Source: JAKZRT01 sp965247915 (GTDB lineage: Bacteria; Pseudomonadota; Alphaproteobacteria; Rhodobacterales; Rhodobacteraceae). Taken from it: a stretch of DNA of 64,000 bases. The stretch covers positions 1,488,001 to 1,552,000 of the forward strand of contig OZ252048.1 in assembly GCA_965247915.1 (NCBI GenBank), in the 5' to 3' direction. The notes under the pieces are model-generated. The model did no database searches. It was not told the DNA's origin and saw nothing but the letters and a program-made list of their open reading frames with translations. Positions 17,309-26,184 of the stretch are shown here, piece by piece; the first letter of the stretch is position 1; each line of letters opens with the position of its first letter. The translations under genes were made by a program, and so were the position numbers.

Positions 17309-17343
17309 CAAGCTGCGCTTTTACTTGAGGATCGAGTAAGGCT

Positions 17344-17784
17344 ATGGGCCGACTTTGGCTCATCACTGCACTGGCTGCGGCGTTGTCAATGACAACGCCG
17401 CAGATTACCCATGCCCAAACCATCGACCAAAAAATCGTGGCCCAGCTTCAGGAACTGGGCTACGACGATATAAAGATACGACGAACGCTTTTGGGCCGCC
17501 TGAGAATCACCGCACAAAACGGCGAGTTCTATCGCGAAATCGTGGTCAATCCGGTTACCGGTGTGATCCTTCGCGATTACTGGCGGCCTATGACGGCAGA
17601 GCAAATCGAAGTGATAGGCAACCGGGACCCTGGCAGCGGAAGTCTCGTCGAACAAGGTGATGATGGTCAAGTTGATGATGGCCAAGATGATGATAATCAA
17701 GTAGATGATGGTGGAGATGGAGACGATAACAGCGATGATGATCGGGATGACGGATCGGATTCTGATGACGATTTTGACACGTAA
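17344..17784 (+). CDS. secreted PepSY-like protein with Asp-rich tail (paralogue 2)
   Basis: A 146-residue protein with a signal peptide ending THAQT, then a PepSY-like domain (IDQKIVAQLQELGYDDIKIRRTLLGRLRITAQNGEFYREIVVNPVTGVILRDYW) and an Asp/Gly/Gln-rich tail from ~residue 105 (DDGQVDDGQDDDNQVDDGGDGDD and onward). Both paralogues share the order signal peptide, Q-L-x-x-L/N-G-Y-[DN][DN]-I core, N-x-x-T-G-x-I-L and acidic tail, so they arose by duplication. The tail sequence differs, which argues for selection on charge rather than exact sequence. Confidence 0.7.
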   Translation: MGRLWLITALAAALSMTTPQITHAQTIDQKIVAQLQELGYDDIKIRRTLLGRLRITAQNGEFYREIVVNPVTGVILRDYWRPMTAEQIEVIGNRDPGSGSLVEQGDDGQVDDGQDDDNQVDDGGDGDDNSDDDRDDGSDSDDDFDT

Positions 17785-17839
17785 GCAGACCCGAAAAGTT
17801 GATATTGTTCTCTGATCCAAACTTGATGGTTACCCACCG

Positions 17840-18352
17840 GTGAATCGCCCCTTGGGACTTCTGATTGTGCTGATCGTGCAAGTCATTTGCGCGTTTTTCT
17901 TTGTTGGACAAATTGTTGTCACGTTGGTCGGAATACCGGTCGGGCACATAAATTGGCAAATATACGAATGGATCGAAATCGGCGCGGCACTGGGCCTGAT
18001 ACTGGGCGTTGTGTTAGGAGCAGCATTGCTGAGCAGGACGCTGCGACGCACGGAAAAGGCCGAATCGAAGCTGGCGGAATTGTCCGGAGCGTTCATGAAA
18101 ATGGTCGCACAGGCTTTTGACGAGTGGAGACTGACACCGGCCGAGCGCGATGTGGCGCTGTTCTTGCTGAAAGGTCTTGCGACCCAAGAGATAGGACGCC
18201 TGCGCGACACATTGGAAGGCACTGTGAAAGCCCAGACCAACGCGATCTACCGCAAGGCAGACGTCGCCAATCGCGCGCAGCTGGTCAGCCATTTCATCGA
18301 CGATCTGATGCAGGGCGAACTGAACGCCGCTGCGATTCAGTCGCCAGCATAA
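17840..18352 (+). CDS. membrane-anchored LuxR-type helix-turn-helix protein
   Basis: A 170-residue protein with two predicted transmembrane helices (residues ~5-30 and ~43-64), a short coiled linker (RTLRRTEKAESKLAELSGAFMKMVAQAFDEW) and a C-terminal LuxR-type DNA-binding domain (LTPAERDVALFLLKGLATQEIGRLRDTLEGTVKAQTNAIYRKADVANRAQLVSHFIDDLM). The EGTVKAQ recognition helix is typical. The periplasmic loop between the helices is short. Sitting just after two secreted acidic PepSY-like genes, it may sense envelope state and regulate them; that is inference from order only. The start codon ATG/GTG choice (17840) gives a short cytoplasmic N-terminus. Confidence 0.78.
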   Translation: MNRPLGLLIVLIVQVICAFFFVGQIVVTLVGIPVGHINWQIYEWIEIGAALGLILGVVLGAALLSRTLRRTEKAESKLAELSGAFMKMVAQAFDEWRLTPAERDVALFLLKGLATQEIGRLRDTLEGTVKAQTNAIYRKADVANRAQLVSHFIDDLMQGELNAAAIQSPA

Positions 18353-18714
18353 TTCTTTAGAATTTCAAGGGGAAGAACGCCAAGCGCCAATACATGCGTA
18401 GCGGCCAGCCGGACCTGCGGCGCGACGCCTTCGTGATGCGCCTGCAAAAACCGCGACGCGCAAAGGCACCAATGATCGCCGGGTTTCAGGCCGGGAAAGC
18501 TGTATTCGGGCCGCGGCGTCGAAAGGTCGTTTCCCAGATACTTCGAATGGGCCAGGAACTCAGCAGTCATCAGAACGCACACCGTGTGGCTGCCCTGGTC
18601 GGCCGCACAGCTGTCGCAGGTGCCGTTGCGAAAAAAGCCGGTTTTGGGATCGGCCGAGCACGGCTCCAATGGTCCGCCCAGGACGTTGATCGAAGGGGCC
18701 GGTTCAACGCTCAT
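18337..18714 (-). CDS. DUF2237 family protein
   Basis: A 125-residue protein closely following the DUF2237 pattern: NVLGGPLEPCSADPKTGFFRNGTC, DQGSHTVCVLMTAEFLAHSK, GNDLSTPRPEYSFPGLKPGDHWCLCASRF and ATHVLALGVLPLEILK. Conserved Cys, His and Asp suggest metal or redox chemistry, but no function is known for the family. It overlaps the end of the nitroreductase gene by 11 nt, so the two are co-transcribed. It converges with the LuxR-type gene, their 3' ends overlapping by 16 nt. Confidence 0.88.
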   Translation of the reverse strand: MSVEPAPSINVLGGPLEPCSADPKTGFFRNGTCDSCAADQGSHTVCVLMTAEFLAHSKYLGNDLSTPRPEYSFPGLKPGDHWCLCASRFLQAHHEGVAPQVRLAATHVLALGVLPLEILKNYAGD

Positions 18715-19414
18715 TGCCGGCCTCGTGCAGGCTCATGATCGCCGCAAGCGGTTTCTTGATCTTTGCGACGGCGGGGATTTGCGCGTCGTCGGCAGGGTGG
18801 CCAACCGCAATTATCATCGTCGGTTTTTCGGATGCGGGCCGACCCAGCATCGGTGACAGAAACTTCATCGGGTTGGGCGTGTGGGTCAGACAGACAAGGC
18901 CCGCGTGATGAAGGGCCGCCAACAGAAAACCGGTGGCGATGCCGACGCTTTCGGGCACATAGTAATTCTTGAACCGCGTGCCGTCGTTAAACTGCCCCCA
19001 CCTTTGCGCAAAAACCACGATCAGCCATGGCGCGATGTCCAGATGCGGTTTGCTGGAGTTTGTGCCGATTGGTTCCAGCGCCTTAAGCCATTCTTCACCG
19101 GCGCCACGTTCCTCGTAAAAGCGTTTTTCCTCGTCTTCCGCCGCCTTCCTGATCCGGTGTTTCAACGCCGGGTCGGCAACAGCGGCAAAATGCCAGGGCT
19201 GGTGGTTCGCGCCTGATGGCGCGGTCCCGCCAGCAAGAATTGCGGTCTCGATGACCGCGCGCTCGACCGGGCGGGCGCTGAAATCGCGAACGCTGTGGCG
19301 CTGGCGCATGCGTTCCAGAAATGCATCAGCGGCCGCGCGCATCTGCGCGTCGGTTAATTCCGCCCGGTGCGGCAAGTCGACGGGCCTGTATTCGATGGTG
19401 TCGCGGCTAAACAT
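18704..19414 (-). CDS. nitroreductase-family FMN oxidoreductase
   Basis: A 236-residue flavoprotein. The family core is clear: RHSVRDFSARPVERAVIETAILAGGTAPSGANHQPWHFAAV near the N-terminus (FMN phosphate site RxSxRxF and the PSGxNxQPW motif) and a C-terminal SVGIATGFLLAALHHAGL ... FLSPMLGRPASEKPTMIIAVGHPA. The arrangement resembles the BluB/iodotyrosine-deiodinase branch more than classical NfsB, but BluB-specific residues cannot be confirmed by eye. Operon with DUF2237. Confidence 0.88.
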   Translation of the reverse strand: MFSRDTIEYRPVDLPHRAELTDAQMRAAADAFLERMRQRHSVRDFSARPVERAVIETAILAGGTAPSGANHQPWHFAAVADPALKHRIRKAAEDEEKRFYEERGAGEEWLKALEPIGTNSSKPHLDIAPWLIVVFAQRWGQFNDGTRFKNYYVPESVGIATGFLLAALHHAGLVCLTHTPNPMKFLSPMLGRPASEKPTMIIAVGHPADDAQIPAVAKIKKPLAAIMSLHEAGNER

Positions 19415-19573
19415 AAATCTCGGCTCCCCGGTCAGTTTATGCCGAAATTAGCGGCGCACGCCAGTCGGTCCGGCGGACGAGCAAATTGTTGCGTCCTGAA
19501 CAAGAGGCGGCACCGTGAAGGGCATCCATGTGTTTCGCAATGCCGCTGTGACCGCATTGGGTTTGGGTCATCC

Positions 19574-20263
19574 TCACCGAAATCGGTCCAGCAAGCGTTG
19601 CAGGGCGCTGCGTGGTGCTGCATCCGGTTCGGCCGTTGCCGCCGTTTCGGGCCGCTCGCGCCCCTCGGCGGGAGTTTTTCTGTCCGACGACCGTGGCGGT
19701 GCTGTCCGCAACGCAACTGCATTCATAAAACGGCCCGCATCACCGGTGGCAAGCGCGGGCGCGCCGTCGGAAATGCCGCGCAGCAGATCGTCCAGCCAGT
19801 CCGCATCGGCCTTGGGAAAATCTCGCAGAACATAGCCGGAAACTGCATCCTTATGGCCCGGGTGCCCGACGCCCAGACGCACCCGTGTGAACTCGGCCCC
19901 AATGTGATTGTGCAGCGATCTCAGACCGTTGTGGCCGGCATGGCCGCCGCCGGTTTTGACCCGCAGCTTCGCTGGCGCGAGGTCGATCTCATCGTGAAAA
20001 ACCGTCACGTCGTCCGGTGTCAGCTTGAAGAACCGCATCGCTTCGCCCACCGACTGGCCCGAGTTGTTCATGAAGGTTTCGGGTTTCAACAGCATCACCT
20101 TTTCGTCTGCCAGACGACCTTCGGCGATCACGCCCTGAAATTTCGAGCGCCACGGACCAAATCCATAGTCACCGGCAATCCGGTCCACGGCCATATAGCC
20201 GATGTTGTGGCGGTTCATCGCATATTTGGCCCCGGGATTCCCAAGACCGACAAATAGACGCAT
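19574..20263 (-). CDS. pth: peptidyl-tRNA hydrolase
   Basis: A 229-residue hydrolase that frees tRNA from stalled peptidyl-tRNA. MRLFVGLGNPGAKYAMNRHNIGYM includes Asn10 and the catalytic His19; LLKPETFMNNSGQSV and FHDEIDLAPAKLRVKTGGGHAGHNGLRSL complete the active site. A proline/arginine-rich C-terminal extension (from ~residue 190) makes it longer than E. coli Pth (~194), as is common in Rhodobacteraceae. It lies downstream of rplY, the usual order, but a terminator hairpin separates them. Confidence 0.96.
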   Translation of the reverse strand: MRLFVGLGNPGAKYAMNRHNIGYMAVDRIAGDYGFGPWRSKFQGVIAEGRLADEKVMLLKPETFMNNSGQSVGEAMRFFKLTPDDVTVFHDEIDLAPAKLRVKTGGGHAGHNGLRSLHNHIGAEFTRVRLGVGHPGHKDAVSGYVLRDFPKADADWLDDLLRGISDGAPALATGDAGRFMNAVALRTAPPRSSDRKTPAEGRERPETAATAEPDAAPRSALQRLLDRFR

Positions 20264-20343
20264 GGCGTCGTCCAGTTATCCAACCTGGCACCCTGTTGCA
20301 CCAACGCTGCGCAAAATTCCAGATGACTGTCACGACGCCCAAC

Positions 20344-20370
20344 AAAAAAGGGGCCCGCTGGGGGCCCCTG
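20344..20370 (-). terminator. Rho-independent terminator between rplY and pth
   Basis: On the minus strand an 8-bp perfect stem AGGGGCCC / GGGCCCCT with a 5-nt loop is followed by a run of six T. It sits 22 bp past the rplY stop. Confidence 0.85.
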
Positions 20371-20391
20371 AAATTGGTGATGCCCGACGAC

Positions 20392-21063
20392 CTATTCTTC
20401 GGTCTCTTCGATCTCGGTTTCGGTATCGTCGAGCGTCGGAACCTCGTCGGCGTCGGGCGCGCCCTCTTCCTCGTCTTCGTCGTCAGCCGTAAGTCCGGAC
20501 GGGGCCGAGACCGAGGCGATGATGAAATCGCGGTCAATCGTCGCTTTGGTGCCTTCGGGCAGGGTCACCATCGAAATGGTGACCGCGTCGTTGATGTCGA
20601 GGCCGCTGAGGTCAACCGAGATGTTCTCGGGGATCTCGCCGGCCGTCACGATCAATTCAACTTCGGGCCGCACCACGGTCAGAACACCGCCGCGGCGCAG
20701 CCCTGGACAGTCTTCGTGACCGGAAAATTCGACCGGGATATAGAGGTTGATCTTGGTCGTTCTGCGCAGACGCAGAAAGTCGACATGCATCGGCAGGTCT
20801 TTGACCACATCGCGCTGAACATCGCGGCAAATGACCCGCACGTCATCGTGGCCGTCGACTTGCATGTTGAAAAGCGTGGTCAGAAAGCGGCCTTCTTTCA
20901 GGCGCTTGAAAAGCACGTTGTAGCGGAGGTTGATCGCCAGCGGGTCAATGCCGCTGCCGTAGACGATGCCGGGTACCATGCCATTGCGGCGTGCTTGTCG
21001 GGCGGCCCCCTTGCCTGTCCCCGTGCGTACCTCGGCCTGAAGATCTGGGATCTCGCCAGCCAT
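20392..21063 (-). CDS. rplY: 50S ribosomal protein L25/general stress protein Ctc
   Basis: A 223-residue bL25 of the long Ctc type. The start MAGEIPDLQAEVRTGTGKGAARQARRNGMVPGIVYG is set by AAAGGAG just upstream; a longer frame to 21090 is not supported. The 5S-rRNA-binding beta-barrel is followed by the TL5-type C-terminal domain (HVDFLRL ... IPVEFSGHEDCPGLRRGGVL) and an acidic tail (DDEDEEEGAPDADE). Length and order next to pth fit alphaproteobacteria. Confidence 0.95.
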   Translation of the reverse strand: MAGEIPDLQAEVRTGTGKGAARQARRNGMVPGIVYGSGIDPLAINLRYNVLFKRLKEGRFLTTLFNMQVDGHDDVRVICRDVQRDVVKDLPMHVDFLRLRRTTKINLYIPVEFSGHEDCPGLRRGGVLTVVRPEVELIVTAGEIPENISVDLSGLDINDAVTISMVTLPEGTKATIDRDFIIASVSAPSGLTADDEDEEEGAPDADEVPTLDDTETEIEETEE

Positions 21064-21207
21064 CGGAATTCTCCTTTGAGTGAAGGGCATCCTCCAAGGG
21101 TGTGTGCCCGTGAAGCCGCCCCTTTAGACGACATCCGCGGTCTTGGAAAGGGCCGGGGGGCGCTTTTCGCACTGGACGCCGCGCAGCGCTTTGTGGCACC
21201 CGAGGGA

Positions 21208-22344
21208 ATGTCGGTTCTCAGGGCGATTTCCATCTCGCAGAAACCTGCCCGCGCATTTTGGGTGCTGGGTATGTTCTGGGGCACGTTTGCCGCCTATATC
21301 CCCGAATTCAAAACCAATTTGGGTGTCGATGACGCGGTGTTCGGAACCCTTTTGCTTTTCACATCATTCGGGCTGGCCACGGCCATGTGGCTGGCCCCCC
21401 GCGTTGACCGCCGATTTGGCGCATTAGCCATGCCGGGGGCGATGATGACCCTGGGGCGCGCGTTTTTGCTGCCCGGGTTTTCTGCAAGCCCGACAACGTT
21501 CGCCGGGTCAATGCATGTCGTCGGCATGGCGGCGGGTTTGACCGATGTCACGATGAATGCGCGCGTAAGCGATCTGGAGAACTATCACTCGCGGCCCTTG
21601 ATGAACGCCAACCATGGAGTGTTTTCGCTGGCCTATGCCTGTGCCGCCATAGCAGCCGGTTTTGCGCGCGAATTGCAGGTGCCCCCGAATGTGATGTTCG
21701 CCGCATTGGGCGGTCTGGCCATCGTCATGGCGCTTGGCGCGCGGATGGACACATCTGCGTCCGAGCCGTCTGGCGTCGGGGCGACATCGCTTCCCTGGCG
21801 TCCGATTCTTTTGTGCGGTCTTTTGGTCCTGATCGCATTTCTGGCCGAGGCTGCGGCCGAAAGCTGGTCGGCGATTCATGTTGAGCGAACCCTTGGCGGC
21901 AGCGCCGGCGAAGGCGCAATGGCGCCCGCCATGCTGGGGCTGACAATGGCATTTGGTCGGTTTGCCGGGCAGGCAGTGACCGAGAAATTCAACAAATTCA
22001 ACGTGATGGGGTGGGCGGGTCTATTAGCTGCTTTCGGAGCTATCGTTGCCGCAGCGGCACCGACACCCATGGTCGCCTATCTGGGGTTCGGGGCGCTCGG
22101 GCTTGGCGTGTCGGTGATCGGGCCGCTTGGGCTGGCGCTTGCAGGCCAGATTGTGCCCGCGGCCGCGCGGACCCGCGCCATATCGGTGACCGCGGTCGTC
22201 GGATTTGCCGGGTTCTTCTTTGCGCCGTTCGCCATGGGTGGCCTTTCGCAACTCTTTGGCCTGCGCGTGGCTTTTGCGGCGGTTGTGGTATTGTTTCTGG
22301 CGCTGGTTTATCTGCTTCCCGCGCTGCGGCGACGCACGACCTAG
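21208..22344 (+). CDS. major facilitator superfamily transporter
   Basis: A 378-residue MFS permease with about 12 hydrophobic segments. The start MSVLRAISISQKPARAFWVLGMFWGTFAAYIPEFKTNLG is preceded by GAGG at 21202-21205, only 2 bp from the ATG; the long upstream extension of this frame overlaps rplY antisense and is spurious. The first loop contains MWLAPRVDRRFGALA, a weak version of the MFS motif A. The sequence resembles rhodobacterial YbjJ-like MFS proteins. Substrate unknown. It diverges from rplY with 144 bp between the starts and converges with the lactate-dehydrogenase-like gene (4-nt overlap). Confidence 0.85.
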   Translation: MSVLRAISISQKPARAFWVLGMFWGTFAAYIPEFKTNLGVDDAVFGTLLLFTSFGLATAMWLAPRVDRRFGALAMPGAMMTLGRAFLLPGFSASPTTFAGSMHVVGMAAGLTDVTMNARVSDLENYHSRPLMNANHGVFSLAYACAAIAAGFARELQVPPNVMFAALGGLAIVMALGARMDTSASEPSGVGATSLPWRPILLCGLLVLIAFLAEAAAESWSAIHVERTLGGSAGEGAMAPAMLGLTMAFGRFAGQAVTEKFNKFNVMGWAGLLAAFGAIVAAAAPTPMVAYLGFGALGLGVSVIGPLGLALAGQIVPAAARTRAISVTAVVGFAGFFFAPFAMGGLSQLFGLRVAFAAVVVLFLALVYLLPALRRRTT

Positions 22345-23504
22345 CCGGGACCGCCCATAAACCCTTGGGGTATCTGCAATATGTCGCGGTCAACCGCGCC
22401 AATATCGGTGTGCCCGCAAAGCGCCATCGACACGTCGAGCTCGTTATGGATGACTTCAAGCGCCTTGGTCACGCCCGCCTCGCCCATGGCCCCCAATCCA
22501 TAGACGAACGACCGCCCGATGTAGGTGCCCTTGGCCCCCATCGCGAGCGCTTTCAGCACATCCTGGCCCGACCGAATGCCGCTGTCCATGTGAACCTCGA
22601 TCTGGTCGCCAACGGCGTCAACGATAGGGCCGAGCGCCTTGATCGAACTGATCGCGCCATCCAGTTGCCGTCCGCCATGGTTCGACACGATGATCGCGTT
22701 GGCCCCGACATTCAGGGCCGCCTTGGCATCGTCCACATCCTGGACCCCTTTCAGGATCACCGGACCATCCCACATGTCACGCAGTTTCTTGACCCGCGCC
22801 CAATCAAGCGCCGGGTCAAACGCCTCGGCCGCCCATGCCGACAGTGACGAGGGGTCCGATATACCGCTTACGTGACCGATGATGTTGCCGAATGACCGGT
22901 GTTTGGTGCGCAGCATTCCCAAGCCCCAACGCACCTTAGTCATCATATTGGCCACGGATTTTACGGTCAGCTTAGGCGGTGCCGAGAGGCCGTTTTTCAG
23001 GTCTTTGTGGCGCTGCCCGAGAACCTGAAGGTCAAGCGTAATGACCAGCGCCGAACAGGCCGCATCTTTGGCGCGCGCCATCAGGCGGCGCATGAAGTCG
23101 TCGTCTTTCAGCGTATAAACCTGAAACCAGAACGGCTTTTCGTTGTTCTCGGCGACGTCTTCGATCGAAGCGATCGACATCGTCGACAGGGTATATGGCA
23201 CACCGAAACTTTCGGCCGCACGCGCCGCCTTGATCTCGCCGTCAGCGCATTGCATTCCGGTCAGCCCCACGGGTGCCAACGCCACCGGCATCGCCACATC
23301 CTGACTGATCATCTTGGCGCGCGTGCTGCGGCCCGACATGTCAACCGCAACCCTTTGGCGCAAGCGGATGGCTTTGAAGTCTTCGGTGTTGTCGATGAAT
23401 GTCTGTTCCGAATAGCTGCCGGATTCAGCATAATCGTAGAACATTTTTGGGACCCTGCGCCGGCAAAGACGCTTGAGGTCGGCAATTTCGGTTATCACGG
23501 GCAT
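22341..23504 (-). CDS. lldD: FMN-dependent alpha-hydroxyacid dehydrogenase (L-lactate dehydrogenase-like)
   Basis: A 387-residue (beta/alpha)8 flavoenzyme oxidising an L-2-hydroxyacid, most likely L-lactate, to the 2-oxoacid. PVALAPVGLTGMQCADGE is the FMN-binding start of the barrel. IIVSNHGGRQLDGA holds the catalytic His276. HMDSGIRSGQDVLKALAMGAKGTYIGR binds the FMN phosphate. The annotated start MPVITEIADLKRLCRRRVPKMFYDYAESGS fits the family; longer frames are not supported. lldD is the nearest name, but substrate could differ. It lies 25 bp downstream of trpA on the same strand. Confidence 0.85.
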   Translation of the reverse strand: MPVITEIADLKRLCRRRVPKMFYDYAESGSYSEQTFIDNTEDFKAIRLRQRVAVDMSGRSTRAKMISQDVAMPVALAPVGLTGMQCADGEIKAARAAESFGVPYTLSTMSIASIEDVAENNEKPFWFQVYTLKDDDFMRRLMARAKDAACSALVITLDLQVLGQRHKDLKNGLSAPPKLTVKSVANMMTKVRWGLGMLRTKHRSFGNIIGHVSGISDPSSLSAWAAEAFDPALDWARVKKLRDMWDGPVILKGVQDVDDAKAALNVGANAIIVSNHGGRQLDGAISSIKALGPIVDAVGDQIEVHMDSGIRSGQDVLKALAMGAKGTYIGRSFVYGLGAMGEAGVTKALEVIHNELDVSMALCGHTDIGAVDRDILQIPQGFMGGPG

Positions 23505-23529
23505 GATCTGCTCCGTCGGTTGGGGACGC

Positions 23530-24321
23530 TCAGGCCCGATGCGCGCCCTCGGCAAGCGAGGCCACAAATACAAGAACATCCGCCACCGCGTCGCCGCGAC
23601 CGATGCGTTGGACAATCGCCGAGCCCACGACCGCGCCGTCGGCGATTTTGGTGATGCTTTCAGCCGCCTCGGGGGTCTTGATGCCAAACCCGACGACCAC
23701 GGGAATGTCGGTCGAGCCTTTGATGCGCGCGACCTCGGGCCCCACCTCGCCGGTGACGGCGGCCGCAGCCCCGGTGATGCCGGTGATCGAGACGTAATAA
23801 AGAAATCCGGATGTGTTCTGCAGGACTTTTGGCAGGCGATTTTCATCGGTCGTCGGCGTGGCAAGCCGGATGAAATTCAGACCGGCGGCCTGCGTGGGCA
23901 GGCAAAGCTCGTCATCCTCTTCGGGGGGCAGATCGACGATGATCAACCCGTCGATCCCGGCGGCCTTGGCCTCGTCCAGAAACCGGTCGACGCCGCGGCT
24001 GTGGATCGGATTGTAATACCCCATCAGGACAATCGGCGTATCAGCGTCGACTTTGCGAAATTCGCGTACCATTTCCAAGGTTTTCGCAAGGGTTTGACCG
24101 GCCGCCAGCGCCCGCTGCCCGGCCAGCTGAATGGTCGGCCCGTCGGCCATCGGGTCGGTAAACGGCATGCCCAGTTCGATGACGTCAACCCCGGCGTCCG
24201 GCAGCCCCTTCATCAGCTCAAGCGAGGTCTCATAACCCGGATCACCGGCCATGATATAGGCGACAAAGGCCTTTTTCCCCTCGGCAGCCAGTGCTGCAAA
24301 CCGGTCGTCGATACGGGTCAT
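23530..24321 (-). CDS. trpA: tryptophan synthase alpha chain
   Basis: A 263-residue TIM-barrel enzyme cleaving indole-3-glycerol phosphate and channelling indole to TrpB. AFVAYIMAGDPGYETSLELMKGLPDAGVDVIELGMPFTDPMADGPTIQ contains the catalytic Glu (VIELG) and Asp (DPMADG). YYVSITGITGAAA and the phosphate-binding VVVGFGIKTPEAAESI follow. The start MTRIDDRFAALAAEGKKAF was chosen over a longer spurious frame. Unlike in many bacteria it is not next to trpB here; the trp genes are scattered across 12 kb on both strands. Confidence 0.96.
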   Translation of the reverse strand: MTRIDDRFAALAAEGKKAFVAYIMAGDPGYETSLELMKGLPDAGVDVIELGMPFTDPMADGPTIQLAGQRALAAGQTLAKTLEMVREFRKVDADTPIVLMGYYNPIHSRGVDRFLDEAKAAGIDGLIIVDLPPEEDDELCLPTQAAGLNFIRLATPTTDENRLPKVLQNTSGFLYYVSITGITGAAAAVTGEVGPEVARIKGSTDIPVVVGFGIKTPEAAESITKIADGAVVGSAIVQRIGRGDAVADVLVFVASLAEGAHRA

Positions 24322-24370
24322 TGAATTCCCTTTTTCCACCGCTTCGATGTGCCGGATCGGGATGTCTGGG

Positions 24371-24790
24371 TCAATGGGAAGGTGCGTCCGGCTTATCAAC
24401 GTTGACCATCCACGAGACGCCGAACTGATCGGTGCAGATGCCGAACGCTTTGGCCCAGAACGTCTCGGCAAACTCCATCGTGACCTCGCCGCCTGCGGAC
24501 AGTTTTTCAAACGCAATTCGGGCCTCCTCGACCATGTCGAAGCCAAGCGACATTGAAAATCCGCCGTGCGACACGCGTTGCCCCGGGAAGCTGTCGGATG
24601 CCATGATAACCTGCCCGCCCAGAGACAGCCGCCCGTGCAGGATGCGGACTTCAGCGCCTGGCGGAAGATCCCCGCCGGGCATGCCCGAAATTCGGCTGAG
24701 CATCAGAATTTCGCCATCCAGCGCCTGGGCATAGAAATTCAACGCCTCTTCGCAGGTGCCGTCGAATGTCAGATATGTATGAATGTCCAT
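24371..24790 (-). CDS. VOC-superfamily PhnB-like protein
   Basis: A 139-residue protein of the glyoxalase/bleomycin-resistance fold, PhnB-like subgroup. The pattern TYLTFDGTCEEALNFYAQALDGEIL at the start, EVRILHGRLSLGGQVIMASDS in the middle and FGICTDQFGVSWMVN at the end is characteristic. Role unknown; the frequently used label 3-demethylubiquinone-9 3-methyltransferase is not supported by biochemistry. It is 49 bp upstream of trpA, possibly in the same transcript. Confidence 0.87.
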   Translation of the reverse strand: MDIHTYLTFDGTCEEALNFYAQALDGEILMLSRISGMPGGDLPPGAEVRILHGRLSLGGQVIMASDSFPGQRVSHGGFSMSLGFDMVEEARIAFEKLSAGGEVTMEFAETFWAKAFGICTDQFGVSWMVNVDKPDAPSH

Positions 24791-24881
24791 TTCGCCCTCC
24801 GGCCGGTATGGTAACTGGTTGCTTGCCTTGCGCCACTGGACCCCCTAAGGGAAGCGCGGATCAGCAAACGGGTGACCAGCA

Positions 24882-25979
24882 ATGGGTTTTCGGATGGGTA
24901 TCGTCGGGCTGCCGAATGTCGGCAAGTCCACGCTTTTCAACGCGCTGACCCGAACCGCGGCGGCGCAGGCGGCGAATTTCCCGTTCTGCACAATCGAGCC
25001 CAACGTAGGCGAGGTCGCGGTTCCCGATGCGCGGCTGGAAAAACTGGCCAAAATCGCCGCGTCAAAGCGGGTCGTACCGACCCGTATGACATTCGTTGAT
25101 ATCGCCGGTTTGGTGAAAGGCGCGTCCAAGGGCGAAGGGCTGGGCAACCAGTTTCTTGCCACTATTCGCGAGGTCGACGCCATCGCTCATGTTTTGCGGT
25201 GTTTTTGGGACGGCGGTGTGACCCACGTCGAGGGCCGCGTTGACCCGCTGGCAGACGCCGCAACCATCGAGACCGAGCTTATGCTGGCCGATCTGGATTC
25301 GGCCGAGAAACGGCTTGCCGGGCTCAGCCGCAAGGTTCGCGGTGGCGACAAAGAGGCGCTGAGACAGGAACGCCTGCTGAAAACGGCTCTGGCGGCGCTG
25401 GAAATCGGACGCCCGGCGCGCCGGGTTGATGTGGCGTCTGAGGATGCCAAGGCTTGGAAGATGCTGCAGCTCTTGACGGCCAAACCGGTGCTTTACGTGT
25501 GCAATGTTGACGAATCCGACGCGGCGACAGGCAACGCACTGACGCAAAAAGTCGAAGCCCAGGCCCGGCAGGAAGGTGCCGCTGTGGTCGTCATCTCGGC
25601 GCGCATCGAAGAGGAAATTGCGCAACTTGATACCGGCGAGGCGGCGATGTTTCTGCAAGAAATGGGTCTGGCCGAGGCGGGTCTGGACCGGTTGATCCGG
25701 GCCGGATACGGTCTTTTGAACCTGCAGACCTATTTTACCGTTGGTCCCAAAGAGGCCCACGCCTGGACAATCCGCGCGGGCACACTGGCCGCCAGGGCCG
25801 CAGGCGTGATTCACGGCGACTTTGAGCGTGGGTTCATTCGTGTCGAAACCATCACCTATGACGACTTTGTTGCGCAAGGCGGCGAGAACGCCGCCAAAGA
25901 CGCCGGAAAGATGCGCGTCGTGGGGAAGGCGTATCGGGTCAAAGACGGCGACGTTCTGCATTTTCTGTTCAATACCTAG
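24882..25979 (+). CDS. ychF: redox-regulated Obg-family ATPase
   Basis: A 365-residue universally conserved P-loop NTPase that prefers ATP and interacts with the ribosome. MGFRMGIVGLPNVGKSTLFNALT holds the G1 loop (residues 9-16). PTRMTFVDIAGLVKGASKGEGLGNQFLA is the G3/switch region. The CNVDESD segment replaces the NKxD motif, and the C-terminal TGS domain (NLQTYFTVGPKEAHAWTIRAGT ... YRVKDGDVLHFLFNT) is complete. Standard length; divergent from the VOC gene. Confidence 0.97.
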   Translation: MGFRMGIVGLPNVGKSTLFNALTRTAAAQAANFPFCTIEPNVGEVAVPDARLEKLAKIAASKRVVPTRMTFVDIAGLVKGASKGEGLGNQFLATIREVDAIAHVLRCFWDGGVTHVEGRVDPLADAATIETELMLADLDSAEKRLAGLSRKVRGGDKEALRQERLLKTALAALEIGRPARRVDVASEDAKAWKMLQLLTAKPVLYVCNVDESDAATGNALTQKVEAQARQEGAAVVVISARIEEEIAQLDTGEAAMFLQEMGLAEAGLDRLIRAGYGLLNLQTYFTVGPKEAHAWTIRAGTLAARAAGVIHGDFERGFIRVETITYDDFVAQGGENAAKDAGKMRVVGKAYRVKDGDVLHFLFNT

Positions 25980-26184
25980 TCGGCGCGCCGCGTTCAAAAA
26001 CCGGCCGGGCCGCAGAAATGGCATTCGCAGCGATTTTGACCATCAAAACCTGCGGAATTCCGCCGTTTTGGGCGGCAATGATCCAGCCTTCAAGGCGTCC
26101 GTTGCCCCAAAAATGCCACTTTGATTGCCTAACAATGCGCTGGAAAATTGCGTGAAATGCGCGCAAATGGCATTGGAGAGAGAA

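Noticed and set aside
17160..17310. GAT/GAC-rich tract as a microsatellite or CRISPR-like repeat
   Set aside because: It encodes the Asp tail of a secreted protein in frame; units are irregular and there are no spacers. No CRISPR array was seen anywhere in the window.
20296..21207. N-terminal extension of the MFS transporter frame
   Set aside because: It runs antisense through rplY; the MFS homology begins at the ATG at 21208.
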